A stretch of 64,000 nucleotides of DNA, from contig CM055878.1 of NCBI GenBank assembly GCA_029582165.1, positions 1,198,001-1,262,000 on the forward strand, written 5' to 3'. How positions within the stretch are numbered: the first letter of the stretch is position 1; every line of letters begins with the position of its first letter. Positions 1-10,064 of the stretch are shown here, piece after piece. Under the pieces are notes generated by a model, which saw only the letters and a list, made by a program, of their open reading frames with translations, was not told the DNA's origin and did not search any database. Made by a program: the position numbers and the translations under genes. This DNA is from Portulaca oleracea (taxonomy: Eukaryota; Streptophyta; Magnoliopsida; Caryophyllales; Portulacaceae).

Positions 1-510
1 GGCGATCTTAGAAAAGACCCCGGATTCGATGCTCGACTCCACCCTGCACTCCGACACCAACAACACGGGTGTGGGTACCTCTCCTCCAAGTGGGGCAAGA
101 ATGAATGACAAGATAAGATGGCCCCACCAGGATCATCTCGAAGGTGAGCAGAAAGCGTTAGCACGGGCTTCCTCGTCACGCATGGCGAGTTCGGGACATC
201 CTTGGTGTATCGTTTGATCTCATCGTAAAAATTCAGCATGTGTGTTCCCAAATACGCACCAGAGGAATGGGTGTGTAAGAAAGCACGGTGCGTGGTGGTG
301 ACAGTGTGTGCGTTGTGCCATCCTACAAGGTTAGAACGCATTACACATAAAAATACTGATGATATAATCAAACAACATATTCAAGGAAAGCATGGAACCA
401 TTTTCCCCCATCCTACGCTCATCACTCCGAACTTAGCTTCCTAGGGTCCATCTAAACCTAAAGGACTCTGAGGAGCTACTAGGTCGCAACCCAGAGCTCT
501 GATACCATTC
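1..510 (-). mobile_element. Leader (internal 5' end) of a minus-strand gypsy LTR retrotransposon running off the left edge
   Basis: On the minus strand a tRNA-iMet primer-binding site directly follows the LTR at 511-4134, so bases 1-495 are the start of the element's internal region. No long minus-strand reading frame is present, so this is probably untranslated leader before gag. The short plus-strand frames here show no recognisable protein. The rest of the element lies outside the window. Confidence 0.7.
496..507 (-). promoter_or_regulatory. Primer-binding site (tRNA-iMet) of the left gypsy element
   Basis: The plus strand reads GCTCTGATACCA, the exact reverse complement of TGGTATCAGAGC, which pairs with the 3' end of initiator tRNA-Met. 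It lies three bases from the LTR edge at 511. This fixes the element as minus-strand and identifies the adjacent LTR as its 5' LTR. Confidence 0.85.
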
Positions 511-995
511 TGTAACGCCCCGAAAATTCAATTATAAAAAGTCAAGTCAAACTAACGTTAACAGACAAAACTTAGCGGAAGACTTCAAATTTAGTTTGGG
601 CATCACTGCCGTATCCCCGAAGGAATACAAGGCGAGAAAGGAAAACACAAGTGTCTGCTAACGGTAACTACTAACAACTCAAAACAAACTTTAAGAATTC
701 ATAACGAAACAATATAAAAGGTTCAAGGACTTCTAGACTCGTCGTCCTCACTTCTAACTCCCGTCCCCAGCATTTAGATCTTCACCTGAAATCAAAACAT
801 TTCAGAAAATGAGGGGGAAATCTCAATAATGTCTACCCCTAACGTTTAAAACAGTTTAAGTTCATTTCAATTCATTTTGGGGAGAGGGATCAAATCAAAC
901 TTTTTACAAACCTTTAACCCTTAACTGTTTTCCTCAACCCATCCAAACCATATTTTAATGTGCGGGCGGGATACCAAATCCCTTAAAGTAACATC

Positions 996-1130
996 GCCTA
1001 CCAAAGGCATCAAGAACATCGCCTACCAAAGGCATCAAGAACATCGCCTACCAAAGGCATCAAGAACATCGCCTACCAAAGGCATAAACATCGCCTACCA
1101 AAGGCATCAAGAACATCGCCTACCAAAGGC
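996..1130. repeat. Six-copy 25-bp tandem repeat with a hairpin core
   Basis: The core GCCTACCAAAGGC starts at 996, 1021, 1046, 1071, 1093 and 1118. Spacing is 25 bp except for one 22-bp step. Each core can fold as GCCT/AGGC around a five-base loop. It lies in the downstream (U5-side) part of the LTR on the minus strand. Confidence 0.85.
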
Positions 1131-3286
1131 ATCAAAATACTATCCTATATCAGGGAAGGAAGCCCTGATCTCCTGGTCCATAACCCTGCAGGTTGTTACA
1201 CCTACACAACAGGTTATCCCCCGAAACCCGCTTAACGTTTCCACTTGAATTATTTAACAATATTCAAACTCGACTCACAACTCTCAAGTCAAACCATCCC
1301 AAGTTATCAAAACCATTAGCAAAACTTTGAATGAAAGACCATCCAATTTCTCAACTCAAATAAACCAAGATCACAAACGAAACAAAAGATTATCAAAATA
1401 GATGGTCGTATTTCCACAAAAGTCCCTTTTCGGGATGCAATTCTCAAAATAGATTATAAAACATCAAAACACATTTAAAGAGCATCCCGGTGGGGATTAG
1501 AGCATAGACAATTACCTGATATACTTCACAAAGACAAAAAAGAAGAACACACTTGAGCTCACTAACGCCTCGCACTAACTCTGCCTAGAATAAAAGTAAT
1601 TATCTAATCAAAACGCGTTCTAACGAAGTTAGTATTAACTATTAACTACCTAACCCATCCCCTAGGAACACTTAGGTTCCTAACATTTACGAAATTACAC
1701 TTAACACCTCCAAGAAAACACATAACAAGATCACACATTAATTTCACTCAACAATTCTTTATAAATAAAAGCAAACAGAGGACAGATTATAACATTCACA
1801 TAAAACGGGTCACAACTCGACTTCCCGACATCCTATGGGTCTGGTTCTAGACTTTTCGGAAACCTCAGGATGTCTACTAAAACTTCTATGTTGATGGTTA
1901 AGCCCAACTCAGTCCCGAAGGACCTCAAAAACACCCGTCTTTCCCATTGGTCCAGATCTGACAGGTTCCGGTAAAACGGTTATAACTCGGGCTATACAAT
2001 TCAAACGTTTGATCCGTAAAATTCCTATGGTTCCTAACATCTAAGGGAACCTCCAGTTCAAAGGGTTTGACCAAAAGGTAACTACACTAGCCGTGGCAAC
2101 CCGATCTTTAGACACTAACAAAACTGTCCCGTTAACGGTAATCAATTAATTTGTTATTTCGGTTCTAACTTTTACCAAACGGTCTCGGGGTTCTAATTTG
2201 GACTCGAAACAGTAGCTAGGGTCTAAGATAGGAAGTCCAACTCAACTTAGGTCCAACAATCAACCTTCCCATCATAAGAACCAAATTACAACACATGAAT
2301 CAACTTTAATAATTTAATCTAATCCTACAATCATGCATAAAATATCATACACTAACATGGCATACCTCATGTACATAAATTCTAAACTAACCTTGTACTA
2401 ATCATGCATGAAATATTAACGCTATCCTAAACATGAATTTCTTAACCAATAAACAAGAACCTTAAGAACATGTGAATAACCTATAAAGAACATATAAACA
2501 TTTAAACTTCTAATCAAGAATCCTAAACAAACTAATTTCTTTTAAACAATATTAACTCAAGAACCAAGAACTAATAAACATAAACTCAACCTAACTTATT
2601 TAGGCAAAATTAAACATGAATTAAACAAGAAAGAACCCTAAGAAATAAAAGAACATGATATTTAACCTAATGAACAAGAAACCTAACTAATTTACAAGAA
2701 TCAAGAAGACTTAGGTTTTCATGTACAAGAATCATAAAGAACTTAGTAACATTAAACTACTAATCAAGAACCTAGGGTTTTAATAACAAGAATCAACCTA
2801 ATTTATTTAACAAACTTTAACAAGATTAATTCATAGGAAACAATAAAAGACTTAACGATTAACCAACTAAACATTCAAGAAAATAACCTAAGTAATAAAT
2901 TTCCAAGTTCGTACATACAATAATATCGTGGTTTAACGATTCATGTAAAGAATATAACGAATACTAAAGAATCACTTTCAACCCTAATAATCAACTATTA
3001 CAACCTAAATCTAATTACAATTTATAACATAAAATTTCACATAACAACTAGAAAAATTACACATAATTACATCAAGAAAATAATTACAATTAATTTTTCC
3101 TAATTACAACACTAACAATACAATAATTATAAAAACAGAATATTAATAACAATAAAATTACAATTATATAAATCAGATTAATAATAATAAAACAAGAAAA
3201 GAAAAAGGAAAAAGAAAAGAAAAACAAGAATCAGTTAAACAAAACCAGGTTAGGGTTAGGGTTAGGGCTTTACGCAGGGTTTCTCG

Positions 3287-3735
3287 GTGGTCTGGGCAGG
3301 CGTCGACAGCGGGAGGCGGTGCGACACTCGAGGCGGCGACGAGGGGCGGCGTCGGAGGATGGTTGTCGGACGGTCAGGGGCAGCGGCGAGGGAGTGTTCG
3401 ACGTTGGTTTCTCGAGCAGCAGCAGCGGCAGGTTCGAGGGCCCTTTTCTTCGACGGGGGCGGTGCTGGCGACGTCGGGGCGGCGGTGCGAGGGTCGCCGG
3501 CGAGAGTGGCGAAGGCGACGGTGGTGGGCGACAGTGGTGGTGATGGCCGGTGGTCGTCCGATGCGAAGCAGGGCAGGGGAAAAGAAAGGAGAGAGAGAGG
3601 AAGAGAAAAAGAAAAAGAGAGAGGGAGGGCCGGGAATGGTTGCGGTGGTCTCCGGTGCTCCAGGCGGCGGCGCCGTCTGATGGTGGTGGTGGCGCGGCTG
3701 GCCGAGGGGAGAGCAGGGAGGGAGAGAGAAGAGAG
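3287..3735. other. GC-rich block inside the left LTR
   Basis: About 450 bp of CpG-rich sequence sits in an otherwise AT-rich LTR. Its flank carries a short GGTTAG-type run at 3249-3268. Several overlapping frames are open only because stop codons are rare in GC-rich DNA, and none resembles a known protein. By position it lies just downstream of the minus-strand TATA-like site, so it would be the transcribed leader of the LTR. Confidence 0.6.
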
Positions 3736-3784
3736 CTAGGGTTTAAGGAGGGATTAGTTTAGGGTTTGAGGGAGGGAGTTAGGT

Positions 3785-3794
3785 GTATATATAT
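3785..3794 (-). promoter_or_regulatory. TATA-like element of the left LTR
   Basis: TATATATA on the minus strand lies upstream of the pyrimidine-rich and AAACCCTA-type leader sequence expected near a plant LTR transcription start. Placement is by position and composition only. Confidence 0.4.
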
Positions 3795-4134
3795 GCTACT
3801 CGTAATTAGGCCCAATTAACCCAACTAATCCTAACTTAGCCCAAATAACAATTAAAAACTGATTTTTCTAAAAACCTAATAATTCTAATAATAGTAATAA
3901 TAATATTAATTTTAATAATCATATAATCACATAACAAATAATATTCACGTAATTATTCACATAATAATATTAACCAGCCGAAATTACTATTCTACCCTTG
4001 TTAGCCCCTCAACGGTCCTACGAGCTCAAGCGTTAACATAAATAAATACATTACGAATAACAGTAAATAACGAAGTCAACTTATTTTATTAACGACGTCA
4101 CGGTCAATATCGTTGGATTTTTCGGGGTTTTACA

Positions 4135-4310
4135 CAAAATGAAGAGGAATGAAGGGGATGAGAAGAATTTTAACACTTGTCCTCCCTTCCCCTTATTAAT
4201 AAATCCAAACAAGGTTAACCCTAATCACCTCTCTTCCTTTCCCCTCCCCTCCATTACCTTACCCTCCTTTCCCCTCCCTTCCCCCTCCTAAATTGAATCC
4301 AAACACACTG
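4135..4310. mobile_element. Right part of a Tourist/PIF-like MITE, split by the gypsy insertion
   Basis: Matches the right part of the complete MITE at 16922-17258 and ends CACACTG followed by TTA. The left part would lie beyond the gypsy element, outside the window. Confidence 0.65.
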
Positions 4311-4471
4311 TTAATGACTAAGGAGCATCCCCTACTCTTAATCATAAATTTGATTAATTAATTATGTTTGGCGTTGCCAACTTGCCTTGAACTTCTATTT
4401 ACATCATGCAATCAAGTTGTAGAATCCACTCGACTCATTTCTCCATCACAAATATTCTTTACGTACATACA

Positions 4472-4473
<2 letters not shown>

Positions 4474-4523
<50 letters not shown>
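4474..4523. repeat. (TA)n microsatellite
   Basis: Pure TA repeat bordering the left end of an inverted-repeat element. The matching tract in copy 2 is about 97 bp. It creates spurious Ile-Tyr reading frames. Confidence 0.95.
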
Positions 4524-4524
<1 letters not shown>

Positions 4525-4526
<2 letters not shown>

Positions 4527-5064
4527 GAAATTGGATTCTAATAATCCATACTTTTGCAAATTGGATGGCAATAATCCCTAATTTCAATTTGTATTCTGGT
4601 GGTCCAAAAAAATAAAATAAAATTGTATTGTAGTGGGACATAATCGAGAGTATACCCTAAATATCATAGATTTTGTTTTGCATTTGATTCAAAACTTTGT
4701 ATAACACTTTGCCATGATTTTTAATGAATTTAAAGAATTTTTTTCAATTTTTTTCAATTTTTTCCCTATTTTTTATGATTTCTTCAATTTTATTCCTTTT
4801 AAAAAATCACAATAATTGCTCGGAATCTCAAAAAAATAATTTAAAAAATGTTTTAGGAACTACACTTCATTATCTATCTGGGGGCAGGAACGGAAAAAAC
4901 TAAAACAATATGGGGTAGGCAAGAAAAAAATAAAAAGAATGTGGTGATGGATTTGGTACCACTACAATACAATTTTATTTTTTTTTGGACCACCAGAATA
5001 CAAATTTAAAGTAGGGATTATTGTCATCCAATTTGCAAAAGTAGAGATTATTAGAATCCAATTT

Positions 5065-5067
<3 letters not shown>
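4525..5067. mobile_element. Inverted-repeat MITE, family alpha (copy 1, first)
   Basis: Starts GGGAAATTGGATTC and ends with its reverse complement GAATCCAATTTCCC. The inverted arms run for more than 100 bp (AATAATCC... and CTGGTGGTCC...). There is no coding sequence. Both sides are (TA)n. A family member at 47194-48679 has a 9-bp target duplication, which points to Mutator-like origin. Confidence 0.8.
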
Positions 5068-5119
<52 letters not shown>

Positions 5120-5133
5120 TAGATAGATAGATA

Positions 5134-5209
<76 letters not shown>

Positions 5210-5217
5210 ATATATAT
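5068..5217. repeat. (TA)n with an internal (GATA)n tract
   Basis: TA repeat separating MITE families alpha and beta, with a GATA run at about 5118-5134. Copy 2 has a different arrangement (CATA repeats) at 18063-18201. Confidence 0.95.
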
Positions 5218-5780
5218 GGGTTTTTTGCTTTTTGAACCTCGAATTTTGGGGGTATTTATTTTCTGGACCCCATATTTCAAAGTTTATATTTTGGACCATA
5301 TACTTTGTGGATCCAAAAAATGTGGCCCAAAGTTATGTTTGACTCCCGCAATGACCTAATTGTTGCATAAACATCCCGATATGGCATTTTATCATTTTTT
5401 TTCTTCTTTTGACTGTTGTTTTGAAATTGACCAGACTTTGACAGTTAAGGGTGTGTAAAATTCATGGGTAAAAAACAGCAGGGTAAAAGTTAAATTTTGG
5501 TAATTTTTGGTAAAGTTTGGTAACTTTTTTGGCAAATTTATGCTCATTTGGGGGTTGGAAATCGTGCAAGAAGAGGAAGAAGAAGTTGCGGCTGGAAAAT
5601 TTCCGAAAGAAAAAAATTCGATAATGGCTTTGAAATATGGGGGTCCATATTGTTGCAGGAGTCAAAGTATCAGGTCCATATTGTTGCCGAGACAAAGTAT
5701 CGGGTCCAAAAGATAAACTTTGAAATATGGGGGTCCAGAAAATAAATACCCTAAAGTTCGGGGTCCAAAAAGCAAAAAAC

Positions 5781-5782
<2 letters not shown>
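5218..5782. mobile_element. Inverted-repeat MITE, family beta (copy 1)
   Basis: Starts GGGTTTTTTGCTTTTTG and ends with the matching inverted sequence CAAAAAGCAAAAAACCC. The inverted arms extend about 90 bp. The element is 565 bp, inserted within (TA)n. Short frames inside (about 5462-5745) show no similarity I recognise and are repeated identically in copy 2. Confidence 0.75.

Positions 5783-5818
<36 letters not shown>
5783..5818. repeat. (TA)n microsatellite
   Basis: TA tract between beta and the second alpha element, of equal length in both duplication copies. Confidence 0.9.
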
Positions 5819-5822
<4 letters not shown>

Positions 5823-6351
5823 ATTGGATTCTAATAATCCCTACTTTTACAAATTAAATAACAATAATCCCTACTTTCAATTTGTATTCTGGTGGTGCAA
5901 GAAAAATAAAATTGTATTGTAGTGGGACATAATCTAGAGTATACACTGAATAACATAGATTTTTTGTTCCATTTGATTCAAAACTTTGTATAACACTTTA
6001 CCACGATTTTTAATGAATTTACAGCATTTCTCCCAATTTTTTTCAATTTTTTTCAATTTTTTATGATTTTTTCAATTTTATCCCTTTTTAAAAAATCATA
6101 ATAATTGCTCGAAATCTAAAAAAAATAATTTAAAAAATGTTTTAGTAACTGCACTTCATTATCTATCTGGGGACAGAACCATAAAAATAAAAACAATATG
6201 GGATAGACATGAAAAAATAAAAAGAATGTGGTGATGGATTTAGTACGACTACAATACAATTTTTTTTTTTTAGGACCACCAGAATACAAATTTGAAAGTA
6301 GGGATTATTGCCATCCAATTTGTAAGAGTAGGGATTATTAGAATCCAATTT

Positions 6352-6354
<3 letters not shown>
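5819..6354. mobile_element. Inverted-repeat MITE, family alpha (copy 1, second)
   Basis: Starts GAAAATTGGATTC (one base off the consensus end) and finishes GAATCCAATTTCCC. Arms are as in the alpha element at 4525. It has the same length (536 bp) as the alpha element at 56775. Confidence 0.8.
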
Positions 6355-6385
<31 letters not shown>

Positions 6386-6390
<5 letters not shown>

Positions 6391-7276
6391 AGTTATGTCT
6401 TGCATATAATTGATATTATTTTGATGTAAGACAAAAAGAATTAATTAATTATGACATATGTATTATCTAATTGAAAATACACATCAAATCATTAATTAAG
6501 TTAATTGTGTTTAGGGAGATAAGATATTAATTGATTTTATTGTTATGATATTTCAAGATTATAATTAACATGGAAAAGGAGATTGCATGAATTTGGATGA
6601 TATGCTATATATTTACAATTTACTATCTTGTTAATAATAATTTGACAATATTCCTTATAATGTGATATGAATTGATATGATAATAAAATTCCTTGAATGT
6701 TATGATTTTATTTCTCTTGATTATATTTGCATAGTAAAGGTATATGCTCTATCCAAGTGTATCACATATGATCAAGAGTTGCCTCATATTGTGATTGCCT
6801 CCTTGATCCTTGCTCGGCCAAAGTTAAGTATAAATAGGAGGAGCTTCTATACATGATCAAGGCGCGGAGAAATACTGAGACTCACACATAGAAAAGAGCT
6901 TTCATTTGCTTTAATATTATTAAGTGTGAGACAACAAAAATTGTATTGAGCTATTTGTTATTGAGTTGAGTTGTTGAAATTATTATTATTATTATTAGGG
7001 AGAGGATTTAGGAGTTGAGGGGTCAACTCTCCACACTTGATTGAGAGGCGATATCAAGTGGTGAGATCTTGAGAGTAGAGAAGGTTCTAAGATCGGTTGT
7101 TAAAATCCATCATAATAATAATTCGAGTTTAAATCCTATAGTTGGAGAACTCTAGGCAGTGACGTACTCCGAAATTGAGTTCGGGGGAACATGGTGAACA
7201 ACTACTGTGTTTTGTCTCATTTACTTTCCGCTATTTATTTTCCGCAATTTATTTAACTAGCCTAATTAATCTTTCA
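6386..7276 (+). mobile_element. 5' LTR of copia element A (copy 1)
   Basis: 891 bp from TGTTGAGTTATG to TTAATCTTTCA. It is followed after two bases by the PBS, contains a TATA-like TATAAATAGG near 6830, and repeats at 8773. The copy-2 LTR has the same length. Confidence 0.85.
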
Positions 7277-7278
7277 AT

Positions 7279-7290
7279 TGGTATCAGAGC
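7279..7290 (+). promoter_or_regulatory. Primer-binding site, copia A (copy 1)
   Basis: TGGTATCAGAGC, complementary to initiator tRNA-Met, two bases after the LTR. Confidence 0.9.
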
Positions 7291-7332
7291 CTAACCTACT
7301 TTGCTAGACTTAACCGTCTGTAGGATCGATCA

Positions 7333-8317
7333 ATGGCTAGTTTATTAAATGCATCTTTCATTCATCCACCAACATTTGATGGTACTAACTTCTCTTTGGA
7401 AGTGCAAGATAAAATCATTTATGGAATCCATCGATTTTAATTTTTGGAATATTATCACTAATGGTCCATTTACTCCCACATGGATGAGAAATGATGGAAT
7501 CATTATCAACAAGCCAAAGAGTGAATATAGTCAAGATGATTTTGAGAAGCTCAAGAAAAGTTCTAGAGTTTTATATATTTTAAAATGTGCTTTACATGGC
7601 GATATATTTACTCGTGTTTGTTCTTGTGAGACAGCCAAAAGCCTTTGGGGAAAGCTTTTGCTAATATATGAACAACCAAGTGAAGAAAATCTTGATGGAT
7701 CGAAAAGGGGCAATACGCTTAGTGACTCAAACGAAGAAAGTAGTCATTTGTGCTTAATGACAAAAGAGTCTGAGTTTGAAGATGATGGTGAGACAAGTAT
7801 AGATGACAATGACGATAGTGATGAAGAAAAGGAAATAACCGAGTATGAAAGCTCGGATGAGGTACAACTCTATCCTCTTCATGAATATTCAAAAAGTGAA
7901 TTAATTGAATTTTTAATTGTGTGCACAAAAGTAGAAGAAAAACACTTGTCTAAAATTAAAGAATTAAAAAGAACAATACAAGTGTTGAATGAAGAAAAAT
8001 TCACGTTAGGAAAAGAGAATAACAATCATCGCAACAAGATAGAAGAGCTTGAAAAAGAACAATGTGATTTACAAAATGAATGTGATCACCATAAAAAAAT
8101 AATTTAAAAATTTTCAAGAGAACAAGAGAATTTAGATAAACTACTTTGTACTCAACGGGCATCATTTAATAAAGAAGGAATTGGATACAATCCATCTAGT
8201 AAGAAGAAAGATTATAACAATTTCTTTAGACCTTCATCGTACAAATCAAGTTCGAGCAAATGCAAATATTGTTTAAAAAATGGGTATCATGCATATTATT
8301 GTCATAATAAAATTTAA
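7333..8317 (+). pseudogene. Degenerate copia gag (copy 1)
   Basis: The ATG at 7333 opens a typical copia gag N terminus (PPTFDGTNF), but the frame must shift near 7395 to reach LWKCKIKSFMESID. Homology then skips from the LLLIYE region to an acidic SDSNEESSHLCLM segment, so much of the middle of gag is deleted. A coiled-coil-like Lys/Glu stretch follows, then an in-frame TAA at 8105. The frame continues to a zinc-knuckle-like CKYCLKNGYHAYYC, in which the spacing to His is one residue too long, and ends at 8317. QIWVPK, a motif usually found just before copia protease, follows the stop in another frame. All lesions are shared with copy 2. Confidence 0.75.
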
Positions 8318-8772
8318 ACACCTAGGATTATTCAAATTTGGGTTCCAAAAGAAACTAGACATCCTAATATGATTCCTCATGATGTTTGATACACTTATTT
8401 GAATGTACTTATTAAGGGGGAGTCTTCCATTAATCATGTTAAAATATTTTTCTTCGTTAGATGTCTAATTTATCTCAATTCGATAATCAAAGCTTCATGT
8501 TTTAACTCTTATTTTTTAAGCCATTAAGTCTTAACTCTCCTCGCTGCTGAATCACTTGAGTTACTTTTATGATCCTTAATACTTTTTTAATACTCAATTC
8601 TTTTTCAACATTTTTTTAAGAGGGAGAGAACATCTCGGTCATTTTATGATAATTGCAATATTATTTGACAATTTTATCTTTTTGATGTAATACAAAGAGG
8701 GGGAGAGAAATATAAATGTGATAATATGAAGGTAAAGTAATCGGGTTTTGTCTCACATAAAAAGGGGAAGAT

Positions 8773-9279
8773 TGTTGAGTTATATTTAGCATATAATTGA
8801 TATTATTTTGATGTAAGACAAAAAGAATTAATTAATTATGGCATATGTATTATCTAATTGAAAATACACATCAAATCATTAATTAAGTTAGTTGTGTTTA
8901 GGGAGATAAGATATTAATTGATTTGATTGTTATGATATTTCAAGATTATAATTAACATGGAAAAGGAAATTGCATGAATTTGGATGATATGTTATATATT
9001 TACAATTTACTATCTTGTTAATAATAATTTGACAATATTCCTTATAATGTGATATGAATTGATAATATAATAAAATTCCTTGAATGTTATGATTTTATTT
9101 CTCTTGATTATATTTGCATAGGAAAGGTAAATGCTCTATCAAAGTGTATTATATATGATCAAGAGTTGCCTCATATTGTGATTGTCTCCTTGATCCTTGC
9201 TCGGCCAAAGTTAAGTATAAATAGGAGGAGCTTCTATACATGATCAAGGCGCGGAGAAATATTGAGACTCACACATAGA
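8773..9279 (+). mobile_element. Truncated 3' LTR of copia A (copy 1)
   Basis: Repeats the first ~507 bp of the 5' LTR with scattered substitutions, then stops after ACACATAG, where the 5' LTR continues AAAAGAGC. Preceded by the polypurine tract. Confidence 0.8.
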
Positions 9280-10064
9280 GCACACAACATGGGTTGGACG
9301 TTGGCCTCCCTGATGGATCCTTCTTCTAGGGCCTTTTCCACCTCCATGTATAGGACTTGGGCCTCCTTTGGTGGCTTAGATGAGTTGGGCTGATCTCCAT
9401 TATTCTCCATGAATCTAGGTCCCCAAAGGTGAGACCAAGGTTAGGTGAATTTCCACCAACACCATACCGCAACTAGCCGTATAAAAGAATAGGAAAAGTT
9501 GCTCTCAAACTATATATTAGCTTTACTCAAAAAATCTACATTGGACTTCAAAAGTGGATTACCCATTGTATCTTCTTTCTTTTTGTGCATTCCTATTAAC
9601 GTGCTTCAGAGTTTCAATTTGGCCACTAATAGTCGACACTATGTATATCACTGGTGTTTATCACAACCTTGTGTACTACCTCCGCTTCCAAGTCATCTAG
9701 AATTTTAGCATTTGGCGCAGTCTTAGCTATTTTATCCTCCATCTAAACTTGTGGTGCTGATCATTTAAGGAAAACTCCATGTAATAAATCTCCCCTTAAA
9801 TTTACATGAAGCAGTATAAATTATGGAAACATCTAACTTCATTCAAAAATAGTTCGTTGGGATGTCATTATCTCAATTTAGGAAAATTTAAATTCTATTT
9901 CACCTTCCTTTAATTATTATTTTGTTATACTGTTTTTTGTGTTCTCAAATAAAATTATTTAAATAGTTATAATTCATTTGTTTTTTTTGTGCTTGATCTA
10001 AAATATCACAATCCAGGATTTTCGAAAATATCTGGGTTAAACACTACTCTACATGATATGAAGA
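9280..10064. other. Unassigned segment between copia A and the Athila-like element (copy 1)
   Basis: No gene recognised. About 9285-9443 is stop-free on the minus strand, with a plausible protein composition of roughly 50 residues, and may be a fragment of an unidentified transposon ORF. The remainder is AT-rich. The 9499-9708 frame shows nothing recognisable. The segment is repeated at 22286-23070. Confidence 0.5.

Larger units (their letters stand above)
511..4134 (-). mobile_element. 5' LTR (3.6 kb) of a minus-strand gypsy element
   Basis: The plus strand starts TGTAACGCCCCG and ends GGGGTTTTACA, giving TG...CA ends with short inverted termini, and the PBS abuts one end. The length of 3624 bp is large and fits Tekay-type chromoviruses, but no coding domain is in the window to confirm this. 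The LTR contains a 25-bp tandem array (996-1130), a hairpin (1149-1169), a GC-rich block (3287-3735) and a minus-strand TATA-like site. The flanking CAAAA (4135-4139) is the predicted 5-bp target duplication. The insertion interrupts a MITE that is whole in copy 2 of the duplication (16922-17258). Confidence 0.8.
6386..9279 (+). mobile_element. Gag-only copia element A (copy 1)
   Basis: Order: 5' LTR, iMet PBS, a single gag-derived frame, a purine tract AAAAAGGGGAAGA, then the start of the 3' LTR. No protease, integrase or reverse transcriptase is present, and the internal region is only about 1.5 kb. The 3' LTR matches the 5' LTR for about 507 bp and then stops at unrelated sequence. The same break in copy 2 shows that it predates the duplication. 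This is a non-autonomous (TR-GAG-like) element. Confidence 0.8.

Noticed and set aside
996..1130. CRISPR-like array
   Set aside because: Units are contiguous with no variable spacers, and the context is a plant LTR.
3249..3268. Telomere-like GGTTAGG repeats
   Set aside because: Only about three units, of TTAGGG rather than the plant TTTAGGG type, inside an LTR leader; no evidence of an interstitial telomere.
3287..3762. Overlapping open frames in three phases
   Set aside because: Open because of GC richness; no start context, domain or homology, and located in an LTR.
4459..5299. Ile-Tyr-rich frames
   Set aside because: Translations of (TA)n repeats; also at 17316-17635, 17938-18120, 40553-40798 and 57170-57466.
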